Shown here: piece after piece, positions 22,501-33,355 of the stretch
Layout of the letters: each line of letters opens with the position of its first letter
Numbering within the stretch: position 1 is the first letter of the stretch
Assembly: GCA_018398585.1 (NCBI GenBank)
Contig: JAGTTD010000003.1
Span: 9,122,637 to 9,186,636, forward strand
Length of the DNA: 64,000 bases
Reading direction: 5' to 3'
Source of the DNA: Simmondsia chinensis
Lineage: Eukaryota; Streptophyta; Magnoliopsida; Caryophyllales; Simmondsiaceae
Notes under the pieces: generated by a model
Databases searched by the model: none
Told to the model about the DNA's origin: nothing
The model's input: only the letters and a program-made list of their open reading frames with translations
Program-made: the position numbers and the translations under genes

Positions 22501-23112
22501 GAGTATTAGGTTAAATATTTTTAAGGCTTCAACGTCACCCACTAGTGAGGATGAGTCGGAGTGTTTTCGTGTAGATGTTGTTGATGATTTGGTAGATCAA
22601 ATACTCTCCTCTACTTTAGTTAGTGACCCCCATGATGAGAATGCAAAACCTTCTAAAGAGATGCAACGAAGGTTGAAATCTGACATTAAAGAAGTTTTGG
22701 GTTGGGAGAAGAATCATGACGTTACGATTCATGAGGGAATTATACTAGGTCGAAGGTTATCTAAGGAGGGTATTGAGGTTAGATTTGATTGTTAGCTCAC
22801 CCCCTCCTTCAAATGTGAAGCAAGTTGGAGGCTTTCTAGGTCATGCGAGTTTCTATAAGGGATTCCTTGAGGACCGCTGGAAGTTAGCTAGACCATTGAC
22901 TAGTTTGTCCGCTAAGGACATATATTTTGAGTTTTGAGTCTTGGTTAGAAGCTTTTCACAAGCTTCGATCTACACTTGTTGTTGCCCCCATTAGGCATCC
23001 ACCCGACTACTTTCTCCTTCTTAAAATCGTGTGTGGCACTTTTGATTGTGATGTGGATGTTGTCTTAGGTGAGCTCGGTGAAGTTGCTTCTTTGGTTGAT
23101 GCCATGACTTGA
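22501..23112 (+). pseudogene. Athila RT tail (palm deleted)
   Basis: After an acidic linker, the frame reads EGIILGRRLSKEGIEV (about 22731-22782), then VGGFLGHASFYKGF (about 22825-22868) and LARPLTSLSAKD, then HKLRSTLVVAPIRHPPD (about 22958-23010) and an early RNase H-like stretch. These are RT thumb and connection motifs. The polymerase core with the YxDD box, normally upstream, is absent: the linker joins directly to the thumb. This is an internal deletion of roughly 600 bases or more, and everything after the start of RNase H is gone as well. Confidence 0.75.
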
Positions 23113-24047
23113 TCTTCGCTAGATCCATTGCGCCTGACTGAAGGTGTAAAACTTAGCGCTCTTAGAAAGCAACCTAAGTTTGTTATTTCTTGTTTTTAAT
23201 TTAGTTATTATACAAATTAGTGTCTTGGAGACTTGTTTTCCCTCTTTTCGGGTTCTTGTCTCGGGTTGAAGGAATCATATGCAAATGTTCACGTCACCTT
23301 GTCATGTTATATTGCTCTATCTCACATATTTCTTGTGCTTTAGTGATTTATGTTGTTGCACTAAGGACAATGCATGATTTAGGTTTGGGGGTGAGGCTCA
23401 TTTGCATGTGCTCATTTTTCAATTGTAAAGTTGAGGTACTTACTATGCGAAAGTCCAAAAATTGGACCAAAAAAAAAAAAGGAGGAGACGAAAGGAAAAA
23501 AAACTAAGGAAAGAATGAAAAGAAAGAATAAAAGTTTCCTCCAATGAAAAAAAAGAGGCAAAAGAAAAAGAAGAAAAGAAAAATTGATGTACATCCATGA
23601 TAAAGATGTTCTTCTTTTGCGCTATACTGAGGTCAAATTGTTGTAAAGTGGTCACTCATATGCCACTTAAAATTTTCTATGTAAGGGCACGTGTTTAGGT
23701 GATTCAAGAGTGCGAGTGTATAAAACCTTGGTATATTTGGTTGGATGAGAGAATTTGATGAGATTCTATGACATGAGATCCTATTTACATTGACTTGTGT
23801 GCTTAAATTATATTATTAGTTTCTATTAATTGATACATGATTAATGAAATTCTATGATGAGCTTTGAAGTTTAATCATCAAATTTATAGAATTGGAGAAT
23901 GCTCTAAATGATTGAATCTTGTCTTGAGTTGTAATGTATGTGTTAATCTTGTAAATCTTGGTGAAGGTTTGGGAAGTTGATTGCTTGAGTTTTTGAGTTT
24001 ATCCTATGCTTTGCTCGAGGACTAGCAAAGGTTAGATGCGGGGGTGT
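23113..24047 (+). other. Athila 3' non-coding region with polypurine tract
   Basis: No coding domain is visible. The block ACTAAGGACAATGCATGATT then AGGTTTGGGGGTGAGG at about 23360-23397 resembles the polypurine-like block found after pol in Athila elements. A purine-rich stretch at 23466-23585 is low complexity. GATGCGGGGGTGT immediately before LTR2 (24034-24047) is the likely plus-strand primer. Confidence 0.6.
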
Positions 24048-27000
24048 TGATGTATTTCATATTTGCGCATTTTTTAATTACTATTTTAATTATTTTGCAC
24101 CTGTTTAACTATAGTTTTATACTCACCTTGGCAATTCTAATGTTTTTTAGGTTTGAAATTAAAGTTTTGAAAATTGTCAAATTTTGGTGCAAACATGACA
24201 AATTCGATGCATGGACAATTAAATTAGGTCAATCGGAGATCGGGACAAAATCGTATGAGCCAAAACCAAGTCTGGCCCGCTGCCGACCCGCACACCCATC
24301 GTCATCTCCAGTCACAACTTACATACCCTCCAGCCCAAATGCAAGCCCGACCTAGTCAACCTCTAGCTTGTCCTCCACCCAGCCCAAACGCACAGCCTGT
24401 CATCCCTGTCGTCGACACCTCCGACTCACGTGCAGAACTTCCGGTGACCGGTTCTAGCCCGTGTCCTCTACTCGGCCTAACACCACCCGAATCACCATCA
24501 CCACCATACCCAAGCTCACATACCATTTCAGGCCACCAAGCCTAGTCCACTGGTCGGACCTGTCACCATCAAAGCTTAGTGCAGGCCAATCTTCACACCA
24601 AACTTAGGGTCGATACCGTAGCAATATAGCACGCATCTCAATTCTCTACATAGGCCCATGCTTATCGCCGCTCAGCCCAGCAGAAGTTGGTTTGGAGGGA
24701 GTATAAGAAGAACTTGGGGATATTGTTTTGGGAGGGACGAACGGTGACAACTTTCTCTCCCTCTCTCTCAACTTTTTCTCTCTCTTTCTTTGTTCTATTT
24801 TTTTTTTCCGTTAAGTTGGAACGAGGATGAAATTACCGTGAAGATCGACGTGAGTTCATACATCTCCTTCTTCACCGAGTTATCCTTGATGGAGAGCTAA
24901 CTTGCTCTCTGGGGTTAGATGAAGTCTTAGCCTTTTTACCTTGTATTACTTTTAATTTCGGGATAATTATTTGTTACATGAATTGCTTCATTGTGAGAAA
25001 TACTATGAAGTATTGTGCTCTTGTTGTTTATTCTATTGATATGATTATTGAGTTTGTAACCTTTAATTATTGATATTGATATTTATAAATTAATTCTTTG
25101 TGCTTGTAGCCTTAGGATTAATTAATCAAGTAATAATATTAACCGAATTATTAACTAAAGCTTATGTTCCCTATGCTTTAGTTAGATAGGGTCAATACGT
25201 AATAATTAACAATATAATAGGTAGAGCCTATTTTCCTTATACTTTAGTTAGATAGGGTCAATACGCGATACTCAGTACGTTATCTTATTAGGTTGAAGCA
25301 TGTACCCTAAACCACTACCCGTGTGACAATCAATAATCTCAATTTAAGATTTCACACAAAAATAAATGGCTAATAATGGATTCGAAACCCTAGACACCAA
25401 TTTAGTTCACATTCCTGATTAGAAGTAGAATACTTTAGTTTAATTATTGTTTTCTAGATTAATTGACACAAAAACCTCTCAAATCCAATCAAATCAATTT
25501 AGATCATAAAATAATTTCACGTAGTCCTAGTTTATGTGGTTTGAAACTGATAACCTTAAATTAGTATATATTTATCTGTACATTTTAATATATTTTTAAC
25601 CATTTTACTTCTTATTTTTATCACATTTGCTTGTTTTTGCTCCGTTTTGACTATTTCACCTATTTTCTTGCAAAAACACCAATTTTGTACTAAATCTTGC
25701 TAGTTTTTATCAGTAATACCAATAAATAAAAGCAAGATAAATCAAAAAATTGTAAAATAATAACAAAAATTGTACAAAATTACCAAGAACACCTAACTTA
25801 CACCCTATTTCACAAGTTTTGCATCAATTTTTAGCTAAAATTCAAGCTTTTATCCTCATTATTCACCTTTTATGTATTGTATAATATAATTAAACATTAC
25901 TTAAAGCTATTTTAAGCACTTTTTTACATAAGAAACCAGAAAAAAATCGAAAAATATAAAAAAATGTCACAAGTTGCAGCAACTTGCAGCCTGCTACAGC
26001 AAGCATCTTAGAAGCTCGATTTTTTTGATTTTCTTCAACTAAATTCACTGACCCAAAGCTTAAATAAGTTATTTAACGTCTTCTTAACGTGTTATTGGAG
26101 CATTTGGGTGGAGGATTTCATGAAAAAATGAAGAAAATCAAGCTTGTAATTTGATGCAGAAAACTGGGCGGCAGAATTCAGCTTTTCAAGAACAACTTGC
26201 ATTTTGGCAATTAAACCTCGATTTTTTTAGCCAAATTCATTTTAAAAGCATCAATAAACATCAATATGATGTTTTGGTGTAGAATTTGGGCGGTAGAGTG
26301 TAGAAAAAATCAAGAAAAATGGCAAAAAAATCAGATATGTAGATCTGCCTCAGGAAGCACAAATGGGAGCTGATTTTTGAGATTTCTTTCCAATTTTTTT
26401 ATACCAATCATACTTTTATAAATAGGGGAGGATGCAAGGAGTTTAATCATCAAGTTTTTAGATCAAAAATCACAAAAAAATTGAGTGAGAAAGGGGTGAG
26501 AACAGGTCGGGTTAGTGCAGCCTGCAGACCTGTTCTTTGGGTAATTTTTGTTATTTTTGTTAGTTTTATCATTTTTCTTCATTATTTCATGTATTTTGAT
26601 GTTTGTAATGTTTAATGTTAAGTTTAACATGAGCTAATTTTGTTAATCTAAGGCTACAATGTAGCCTAAGTCGTAAAATACGCTCATTTCTAATTAAAGG
26701 TATTCAATGTTTATGTTATTGCGCTGTTGAAGTGTTTATCATTGTTCTTCATGAATTTTAAATGCTTGATCACTATTTAAGGCCTACAATGATTCATAAT
26801 GAGACCGAAAGGAGATTTATGATGATTGCTGAGGTGAAAAGCACCACAAATTGGGCGAATGCTTGAGAGAATTAACACGATTTGTGTGGTTTTTAAAAGA
26901 AAATCATAGAGCTTTTATAACTCTTTTCTTATTTAAATTCATGCACGAAAGTGATGGGTTAATATGTTAAAGAGTACGCTAAATGTTGCTAAAGAGAGAA

Positions 27001-27428
27001 TGTTTAGTAAATTAGAATTTTCAAGCATTAACACACAATAACAACTTGAATATCGAGAATAGAAAAGGCGCATTGATGCAACTAAGGTGAAATCGGATGC
27101 CTTAGACTTTATTAACAGATAAAAAAAAACAACTTAAATTGACTCATTCTAGTCAAGTTTTAACTTTTATTTTTATTTTATTTTATTTTACTTTATTTCA
27201 TGTCAAAATCCCTAATTTTTTAAATAGTATTAAAGCTATTAATTTCAGTACTCACTCAGCAATCCTTGTGGGAATGATACTCTACTCAATCTGTATTACT
27301 TGAAGCGACTAGTGCACTTGCTAGTAAAAAAATCGCATCAGACACCCTCTTGCCCTTCACTTCAATTTAGATGTGTTTAGTAGATAGGGTTAAATATTAA
27401 ATTTTGATAGACGTAAAAAAATACATCA
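24048..27428 (+). repeat. Athila LTR2, interrupted
   Basis: It matches LTR1 from TGATGTATTTC to ACATCA and is split at 25548 by a solo LTR. Without that insert it is about 1.58 kb, against 1.61 kb for LTR1. Small indels and many substitutions between the LTRs suggest an old insertion. Confidence 0.85.
25548..27340. mobile_element. Solo LTR inside Athila LTR2
   Basis: A 1,793-bp sequence starting TGATAACC and ending GCATCA, flanked by GAAAC (25543-25547) and GACAC (27341-27345). The uninterrupted LTR1 has GACAC at the same place (about 19795), so this is a 5-bp target duplication with one later change. TATAAATAGGGGAGG at about 26415 and TGCAGC-rich segments suggest a plus-strand LTR. No gag or pol is present, so it is a solo LTR of a family not otherwise seen here. 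Confidence 0.8.
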
Positions 27429-27433
27429 CTAAG

Positions 27434-27991
27434 TTACACTACTCCTAGGTAAAAAGCACAAGCAGGATGTAAAGGAACTTGAAGAAGTTTGTATGGTGGT
27501 GTAAGACACTTTAAAACTACAATCGTGTCTCTTATTTATAGAAAACGAAAATAACTGTTGCATCATACTTCTCTGGCATTTCCTTCCCATGTTTGCCTCA
27601 AAGCTCCACTGGCTCACTGAATGGCCAGTGAATGTGTTCTGAATTTGTGTGCTTGAGCATCTTTCTGGGAGCCCCACATTGGCATAACACATTGGAGTTC
27701 CTTCTAGATGCCTCACCTTATGCCGGATAGGCTTAAGGCCTGCGCATCTTGAATTATGCTCCAAATAACTGTCTTACGCTTTAGAACAACTGGGCTTGAA
27801 GCCCTCTTGAAAATACCTCAAGCTCGAGCCTTGTTTATGCTTTCAAGCAACCTCAAGCAATTGGACTCAAGACGCCTTTGTCTTAACATCTAAAGGCCTA
27901 GCACCCTCGAGGATGGCCTCACATGATAAGCGCATGATGTTTTACTTCAAAATGGCATCGTTCCAACTCCCTCATGCTTGGGGTGTAAACA
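27434..27991 (-). repeat. G1 5' LTR, second part
   Basis: It continues the G1 5' LTR after the Athila element: the ACTCCTAGGTAAAAAGCACAAG block, the TTCCTTCCCATGTTTGCCTC block near 27580 and the AGGATGGCCTCAC block near 27912, ending GGGTGTAAACA at 27991. The minus-strand TATA (TTCTATAAATAAGAG, complement near 27530-27545) is better kept than in the 3' LTR. Confidence 0.78.
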
Positions 27992-29664
27992 TCTCATTTT
28001 GGTTAGATTGTAGTGTAGAGAAGTGGAAGTCTTCATGGTAAGAAGGTTGAGCAGGTGTCGCAATTATTGGATTCGTGTACTGAAAAACACAATTGGTTAG
28101 ATTTTTAATATCAAATAAATGAAGTTGTTTTATTTATTTATTATCTGATTATGTTTTACGAGTCAGATGTACTTGTGATTGTTTTCTTAAAAGTTCCATG
28201 AGATGGATGTTGTCCAAGATGACATATCATGTTTGGTTTAAGTGGTCAATGAGATTGAACAACAGATAGACTTAGATCAAATTAATGACATGTTGTCAAA
28301 ATATGTTATCGGTGATAAGTTTGGACAACTTGTTTGATAAGACTAATACGATACTTTTGATGACTTATCTTGGTCATGTGGATAGGGATCCAAAACTATC
28401 ATGTTGTGTTGTCAATAAGATTGGAATACTGAACAGAACCATCTAAATTATTTGTTTCTTTAACTACTATAAAAAAAAATCAATTCTGTAAGATGATATC
28501 TCTAAATTCAGGCGTGCATGGATTGTTCGTTGCTTTAATGTGCCAAAAGGATTAGTTAAAGTGCATTGAATTGAATATTACGTATGTTTTGTAAAGGCAT
28601 GAAATGTGGTGGGAACAATTGCTTTACCAGAAATCTATAGTCTCTGATGAGATAAAGATGTCCCCTCATTTGATTCGCAAACATACAAGCAGATTCTAGA
28701 ATATTTGGCCAGAGTATTTCATATGTTTGACATTTGAAAGTAATACAAAAATTGTTCTAGTATTATTGAATTGTTCGAGAAGGGCGAGTTGGGAACTATG
28801 GCGAGAGATGTGAGAAAAGTAATGATAGTAGTTAAAGTTACTTTTGTTCACGGATATTTTATAAAGGGGTTAATTGTCACAGTAAAAGTTATTTGAAAAA
28901 TTCTTGAGTGAATAAATTTAATTCTAGAGGGCAGCAAAACTTATTTAGTGGAATTAAGTTTTACTAAATCACTACTGCAAAACAAGCCTATGGCAACAGT
29001 TGTTTTGCAATGGTTCAAAAACCATTGCCTAAGATACATTTATGCAACGGTTTTGCAATGGTTCTAAAACCGTTGCATAAGGACAGCTATGGCAACAGTT
29101 TTCATAACGAAAAAGTAACCGTTACACACAATTACATACGGCAACGGTTTGCTACAACGGTTTTTTTAAAATGACACTTATTACAGTGATTGCTAATAGT
29201 TATATAATCTCGTGGTGAAAATGTTAAAATTTTCTAAGTTAGATGCTCGTTTTTTTTTTTTTTTTAAAATTTGTTATGGTAAATTTTTTTTTTGGTACTA
29301 TCTGTAATTTCTATTTGAACTATTATCTCCTCCATTTATTTATTATTTTCTTATCAACATTATCTCCTCCATTTAGAGTTCGATCGAGTATCAAATAATA
29401 TGTACGTAACTAATAAATGAGTATGAGTCGAGTGGTTTAATACTCGACTCTATTGGTACCTAATGATTAACTCGATTTGATGCTTATTTATGACCACTCG
29501 TCACGACAAGCAGTAAAAAGCATCGTAAATCGTAGGGCAATTATAATGGGAAATATCAGCTGTTGGAAAATTACGTACTAAGTTATAACTGGTAAAAAAT
29601 TTTAAATTAAATATTGAAAATTCAAAAAGCAATTTCATCGCTCTTCAATTTTCTCCTGTAGCTT

Positions 29665-29669
<5 letters not shown>

Positions 29670-29698
<29 letters not shown>
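29670..29698 (+). repeat. CT microsatellite
   Basis: Fourteen TC dinucleotide units in a pyrimidine-rich stretch of the CACTA 5' region, as often seen in plant 5' leaders. Confidence 0.9.
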
Positions 29699-29699
<1 letters not shown>

Positions 29700-29832
29700 G
29701 GTGTTTCCATCTCCTTCTCGTCACTCTCTGCTTTGCTTCGCTTCGCACTCTCAGCTACTCCAGTAAGCTTCACTTCACTTTGCTCTATTTTTGTTCAATT
29801 TTTTGTCACTCTTTTTCATTCTCCATTTTTAA

Positions 29833-30303
29833 GGTAAATGACTTAATATCTTCTCCATTTTCATGTTTTATGGTTCAAGTTCATTTGAGTTTGCCCTAAT
29901 CCGATTTCGTGCACATTTTCATGGTAAATAACCTAAAATGACATGAATAGCTTATCCATTTTCGTGTGTTGTGGTCTAAATTCATTTGAGTTTGTCCTAA
30001 TTTGATTTGGTGCACATTTTCATGGTAAATAACTTAAAATATACATGAATGGCTTTGCAATTTTTGTATGTTGCGGTTTAAGTTCATTTGCCTTTGTCCT
30101 AAGTTGATTTCGTGCATATTGTCATGGTAAATGACCTAAAATGGACATGAATAGCTTTGCAATTTTTGTGAGTTGAGGTTTAAGTTCATATGAGTTTGAC
30201 CTAATCTGATTTGCTGCATATTTTCATGATAAATAACTTAAAATGGACATGAACAACTTCTCCATTTTCGTGAGGTGAGATTTAAGTTCATTTAAGTGTA
30301 CCT
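29833..30303 (+). repeat. About 110-bp tandem repeat array, first part
   Basis: Four to five imperfect copies of a unit holding TTTTCATGGTAAATAACCTA, then ACATGAATAGCTTTGCAATT, then GGTTTAAGTTCATTTGAGTT. Units start near 29833, 29917, 30018, 30122 and 30224. The array stops at the insertion at 30304 and resumes at 31932, showing that the insert split it. Confidence 0.8.
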
Positions 30304-31931
30304 TGTTATGATTGTAGATATTATTCTAATAGTATAAGTCTTGAGTATGTCATGTAATAAGGGATGTTTAGCTATTAGACGCTATAAGGTGTTGTTAGGA
30401 TGATGTTTAGTAGCTGAGGTGTTGCTTTGGTCTAGCTTAAGTCAATATCGTTAGAAGTATGTTCAATCTTGGTGGGCTGCACTGGTGTAAGGTTGGTTAG
30501 TTGCTGTCCAGATAATTTGGATGTTGGTTCAGCCACCATTGGTCCTAAGTAGTATAAATAAGAGTAGTTTCCCTTGTAAACACATATGATGATGAACAAT
30601 GAAATGATATTTTTCCTTCTCTTGATCTCCCAATTCTCTCTAGAGCTCTAACAAATATCTCTAGAAAATATCTTCTCTTCTCTTCTTGAATCTCTATCAA
30701 TCTCTCCCTAATCTTCCTCAATCTCATCTAATTCTACTTCAATCTCATCTTAGTATCTTGATTGTCTCATTTAGATTTATTTCTTCAAGTCTAATTCACA
30801 TTATCCCTAGGTTATGATCCAAGTTTGAGCTTGAATCATAACAATTGCATTAGCAAATGCTTCCAGAAACTGATCGATGTCTTGCTGCCATACAAAACCC
30901 AACACAATCAGCTCAAATAAATTTTTGTCTCCAAATAACTTCCCTTGATTGTTCTTATAGGACATCCATTGAATTTTACTCTCCTTGCTTTTCATTTTGG
31001 AGCTTGTTTTAACCTCAGTTCCTCCAGCCCTTTTTGCTCCAAGAATGAAGGTAGCCAAGAAGTTGTTAAACAATATATAGTTACTGCTGAGTTTTTCTTT
31101 GCTGAAATCATCAGTTTGCTGCAGTTGCTTTAGATCAAGAGGCCCACTGTCAACGTTTTTGAATGTATTCACATCTGCTCTAAACAATTTATCTTGCACC
31201 TTGCTTGGACCTTGCTGATCTCCTGGCTCAAATGCTTGTGCTGCTAACTGAAATGTTCCTGTGGTATATATTAAATCTGGAATCGAAAGTGGCTTGTTAG
31301 GAGTTGCATGGATTGCAATGAAAACTCCCTTAGTTCTTGTTAAATTTGCATTCTTGCTGAGTTGATTCCATCTTTCCCTTGCCAGTTTGATCCTCTTCTT
31401 GACATTAGTTTTGTCATGAATTACAGCTGCAGCTCTTAAATTTCCACTGAAATCAACACTATCAACATCATTTTGTATCACTTCAAACATAGTTTATCGA
31501 TGCAGTGACTATTTTATTTCCCAAGGAACCTTTAATTCTACCTTTCTCGGATCTAAACCTAAGATAGGATAGAGTTAGATGAGAAAAGAAGGGAAGGGGA
31601 TGAGAAATATAGAGAGAATTAGAGATGAAAGAGAGAAATCAAATGTTTTCCTTCATCAATAATGTGGATTACAAGAGAGACTTACCTACTTATACTAATG
31701 CTTCACTAATGAAATACATTGCACCTAGACAACTCTAAGCTAACCGACTTACTATGCCAGCTGCCACTATTGACTCAATATTGACCTTCACTAACTACCT
31801 TGGCATGAAGAGCAACCAACATAAGCTAACACAAGCTAAGACGTGACTTAAACTACTTATTACATTATTGAGATGCTACTACTAAATCACATCCTATTTC
31901 TTGACAATACTAATATAGTCGGGTCATGACA
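30304..31931. mobile_element. Insert with two convergent LTR-like ends and a 227-codon ORF
   Basis: The left module (30304-30843, plus) starts TGTTATGATT and ends AATCATAACA. The right module (31931-31412, read on minus) starts TGTCATGAC and ends TTCATGACA. Each has a TATA box at about 240-250 bases (TATAAATAAGAG near 30554; complement TATAAGTAGG near 31695) followed by a similar CTTGTAA..CACAT, GATGA and TTCTCTCT series. They look like diverged LTRs of one family facing each other, not like the direct repeats of a normal element. The 568 bases between them and part of the right module are covered by the ORF at 30807-31490. The insert splits the CACTA tandem repeat. No clean target duplication was found. 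Confidence 0.6.
30807..31490 (-). CDS. Unrecognised 227-residue protein in the convergent-LTR insert
   Basis: This is the longest uninterrupted ORF in the window, in a region where other coding sequences are full of stops. It starts at an ATG (31490) inside the right LTR-like module and its last dozen codons run into the left one. The product is about 25 kDa and basic in its first third (NVKKRIKLARERWNQL, about residues 29-44), with a central KGVFIAIHATP (about 55-65), a QGPSKVQDKLFRAD segment (about 93-106), a KKRAGG-like turn, a Lys-rich patch (TSSKMKSKESK, about 160-170) and a hydrophobic C-terminal part (LFELIVLGFVWQQDIDQF). I see no signal peptide, zinc finger or catalytic motif and do not recognise the family. 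It could be a captured host or viral gene piece, a gag fragment, or chance. Confidence 0.45.
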   Translation of the reverse strand: MFEVIQNDVDSVDFSGNLRAAAVIHDKTNVKKRIKLARERWNQLSKNANLTRTKGVFIAIHATPNKPLSIPDLIYTTGTFQLAAQAFEPGDQQGPSKVQDKLFRADVNTFKNVDSGPLDLKQLQQTDDFSKEKLSSNYILFNNFLATFILGAKRAGGTEVKTSSKMKSKESKIQWMSYKNNQGKLFGDKNLFELIVLGFVWQQDIDQFLEAFANAIVMIQAQTWIIT

Positions 31932-32095
31932 TTGTGTTTGCCCTAAATTGATTTCATGTATATTTTCATGGTAAATAACCTAAAATGGACATGAATAGCT
32001 TTGCAATTTTTGTGTGTTGTGGTTTAAGTTCATTTGAGTTTACTCTAAATTGATTTCATGCATATTTTCATGGTAAATAACCACTAACAGGAAAC
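31932..32095 (+). repeat. About 110-bp tandem repeat array, second part
   Basis: One full unit and the start of another, with the same ATGGTAAATAACCTAAAATG and GCTTTGCAATTTTTGTGTG blocks as 29833-30303, placed directly after the convergent-LTR insert. Confidence 0.75.
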
Positions 32096-32135
32096 ATGTT
32101 CGTGCTCGATCTTCAGAGGTTAAAGTTCTCAATTT

Positions 32136-32527
32136 GTGAAAGGATATAACCAAGTTGTTGATCCATCGGATAAAATGGTTGATGAATTTAGTAGTTTCTT
32201 GGAAATGTTGGGCCGAAATCCTGGCATTTGCCCACTAAGTCATACCCATTGGAGTAAAAGTACCCAAGCTATGTATATTGGATTATGTAGAGGTACAATT
32301 TTTAATTGTTTACTCTCCTAATTTACTAATACTTGTCTTGACGCTACATATTAAATTTGCAGAAAAAGAATGCGATTCCACCAGAGAGTCAAAAGTGGGT
32401 GTTACCATCAGTGAGTTTTGCATGGAGGTCATACAAACATGACCTAAAGCAAGGTCATTTTGACAAGCATGAAGACAATGCAACTAGGTGGGCTAACCAC
32501 TTTAGAGGAGTTATCCCTGATTAGTTG
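32136..32527 (+). pseudogene. CACTA TNP-like (Ptta/En/Spm) gene fragment with an intron
   Basis: Exon 1 (up to 32292) reads VDPSDKMVDEFSSFLEMLGR, then HTHWSKSTQAMYIGL. A GT..AG intron of about 70 bases (32293-32362; GTACAATT to TTTGCAG) is followed by exon 2, IPPESQKWVLPSVSFAWRSY, then KHDLKQGHFDKHEDN, ending at a stop at 32522. The order W..(V/P), then KKWVL.S.G..WR..K, matches the plant Ptta/En/Spm transposase-associated domain found in CACTA accessory proteins. Only this domain remains; a Gln/Asn/Ser-rich tail may follow after the stop. Confidence 0.6.
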
Positions 32528-33355
32528 AATCTTAGATCTGTAATCTTGGACCTGAAGTGCTACAAGGATTAGTTGAATCACCTGGTGATGCTGCCAGTGC
32601 TTTCAATCAAAATGGTGCTTCTTCATCTGGTGCCAGAAATCCTGGACAGAATTAGGTGTGCTTCTTCAATTTATGTTCCTGCTTCTCTCCCTCTTAGGGT
32701 CATGTAGCTTGAGATTGGCTTTAGATTTTGTGATATTGTTGATGGAATGTGCTTTCAGGTTTGGGAATTATGTTGATCAACTGAGGAAATCGGTTTGGTG
32801 CTTTAGCATTTTATGAAATTTATTTGGGTATTATGGTCTACTTTATATATTTAGGCTAGATAACATTTTGGAAGATGTGTGCTTCAATAAGAGATTAGAG
32901 ATCACGTGATAAATAAAATACAATATGACTTATATTTGGGTATTGTGGTCTAGTTTATGTATTTAGGCTAGAGAATGTATGAGAAATGCGTGCTTCATTT
33001 TCCTTAGTTCATATATTTGTTTAGTATTGTGGTCTACTTTATATATTAAGGCTAGCAAATGTGGGAGAATTGTGGACTTAAAATAGAGATTAGAGACCGA
33101 ATGATAAATGAAATACAATATGATTTATGTTCACGTTGCTTAAGATTGTTTTTTTATTTTCTTGGTTTTTTGGAATGTGGCTTGAGATTTGTTGCTATGA
33201 AGTTTTTAAGCTTTTAAATTGGGTTTTTTGTTGGACTTTGTTGGTGAATATTATCTTGTTGTCATTATAAAGATGGAATGTGTACTTTATTAAATTTGCT
33301 CCTAACTTTGTTCTCAGGATTTAATTTTTTCTTATGGCAAGTAGATGATGATGAT

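Larger units (their letters stand above)
18273..27428 (+). mobile_element. Athila-type gypsy element, internally deleted
   Basis: LTR1 is 18273-19881 and LTR2 is 24048-27428, in direct orientation, starting TGATGCATTTC or TGATGTATTTC and ending ACATCA. The 5-bp target CTAAG occurs at 18268-18272 and 27429-27433, a perfect duplication. The interior holds a primer-binding site, gag, gag-protease linker, protease and only the tail of RT. Most of RT, all of the integrase and any env-like gene are missing. It lies inside the G1 5' LTR, and its own LTR2 contains a solo LTR. It is non-autonomous. Confidence 0.88.
4070..27991 (-). mobile_element. G1: Tat-lineage Ty3/gypsy retrotransposon, split by nested inserts
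   Basis: A large gypsy element transcribed right to left. Its 3' LTR is 4070-5400 and its 5' LTR is 17905-18272 plus 27434-27991. Domain order on the minus strand is gag (17859 to about 15300), protease (about 14000), RT (13214-12350), RNase H (8773-8270), a second archaeal-type RNase H (8215-7930) and integrase (7450-6560). The double RNase H, the primer-binding-site type and the antisense ORF before the 3' LTR are known marks of the Tat (Ogre/Retand) lineage. Removing the copia LTR at 8774-12349 and the Athila element at 18273-27428 leaves about 11 kb, a normal Tat size. All ORFs are broken. The bases flanking the two ends (GCTCG and TCTCA) are only partly alike, so a target duplication is unproven. 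Confidence 0.85.

Noticed and set aside
23412..23655. Phe-rich minus-strand ORFs
   Set aside because: They are translations of a purine-rich low-complexity stretch in the Athila 3' region.
30945..31133. 62-codon plus-strand ORF
   Set aside because: It is a shadow opposite the longer minus-strand ORF at 30807-31490.
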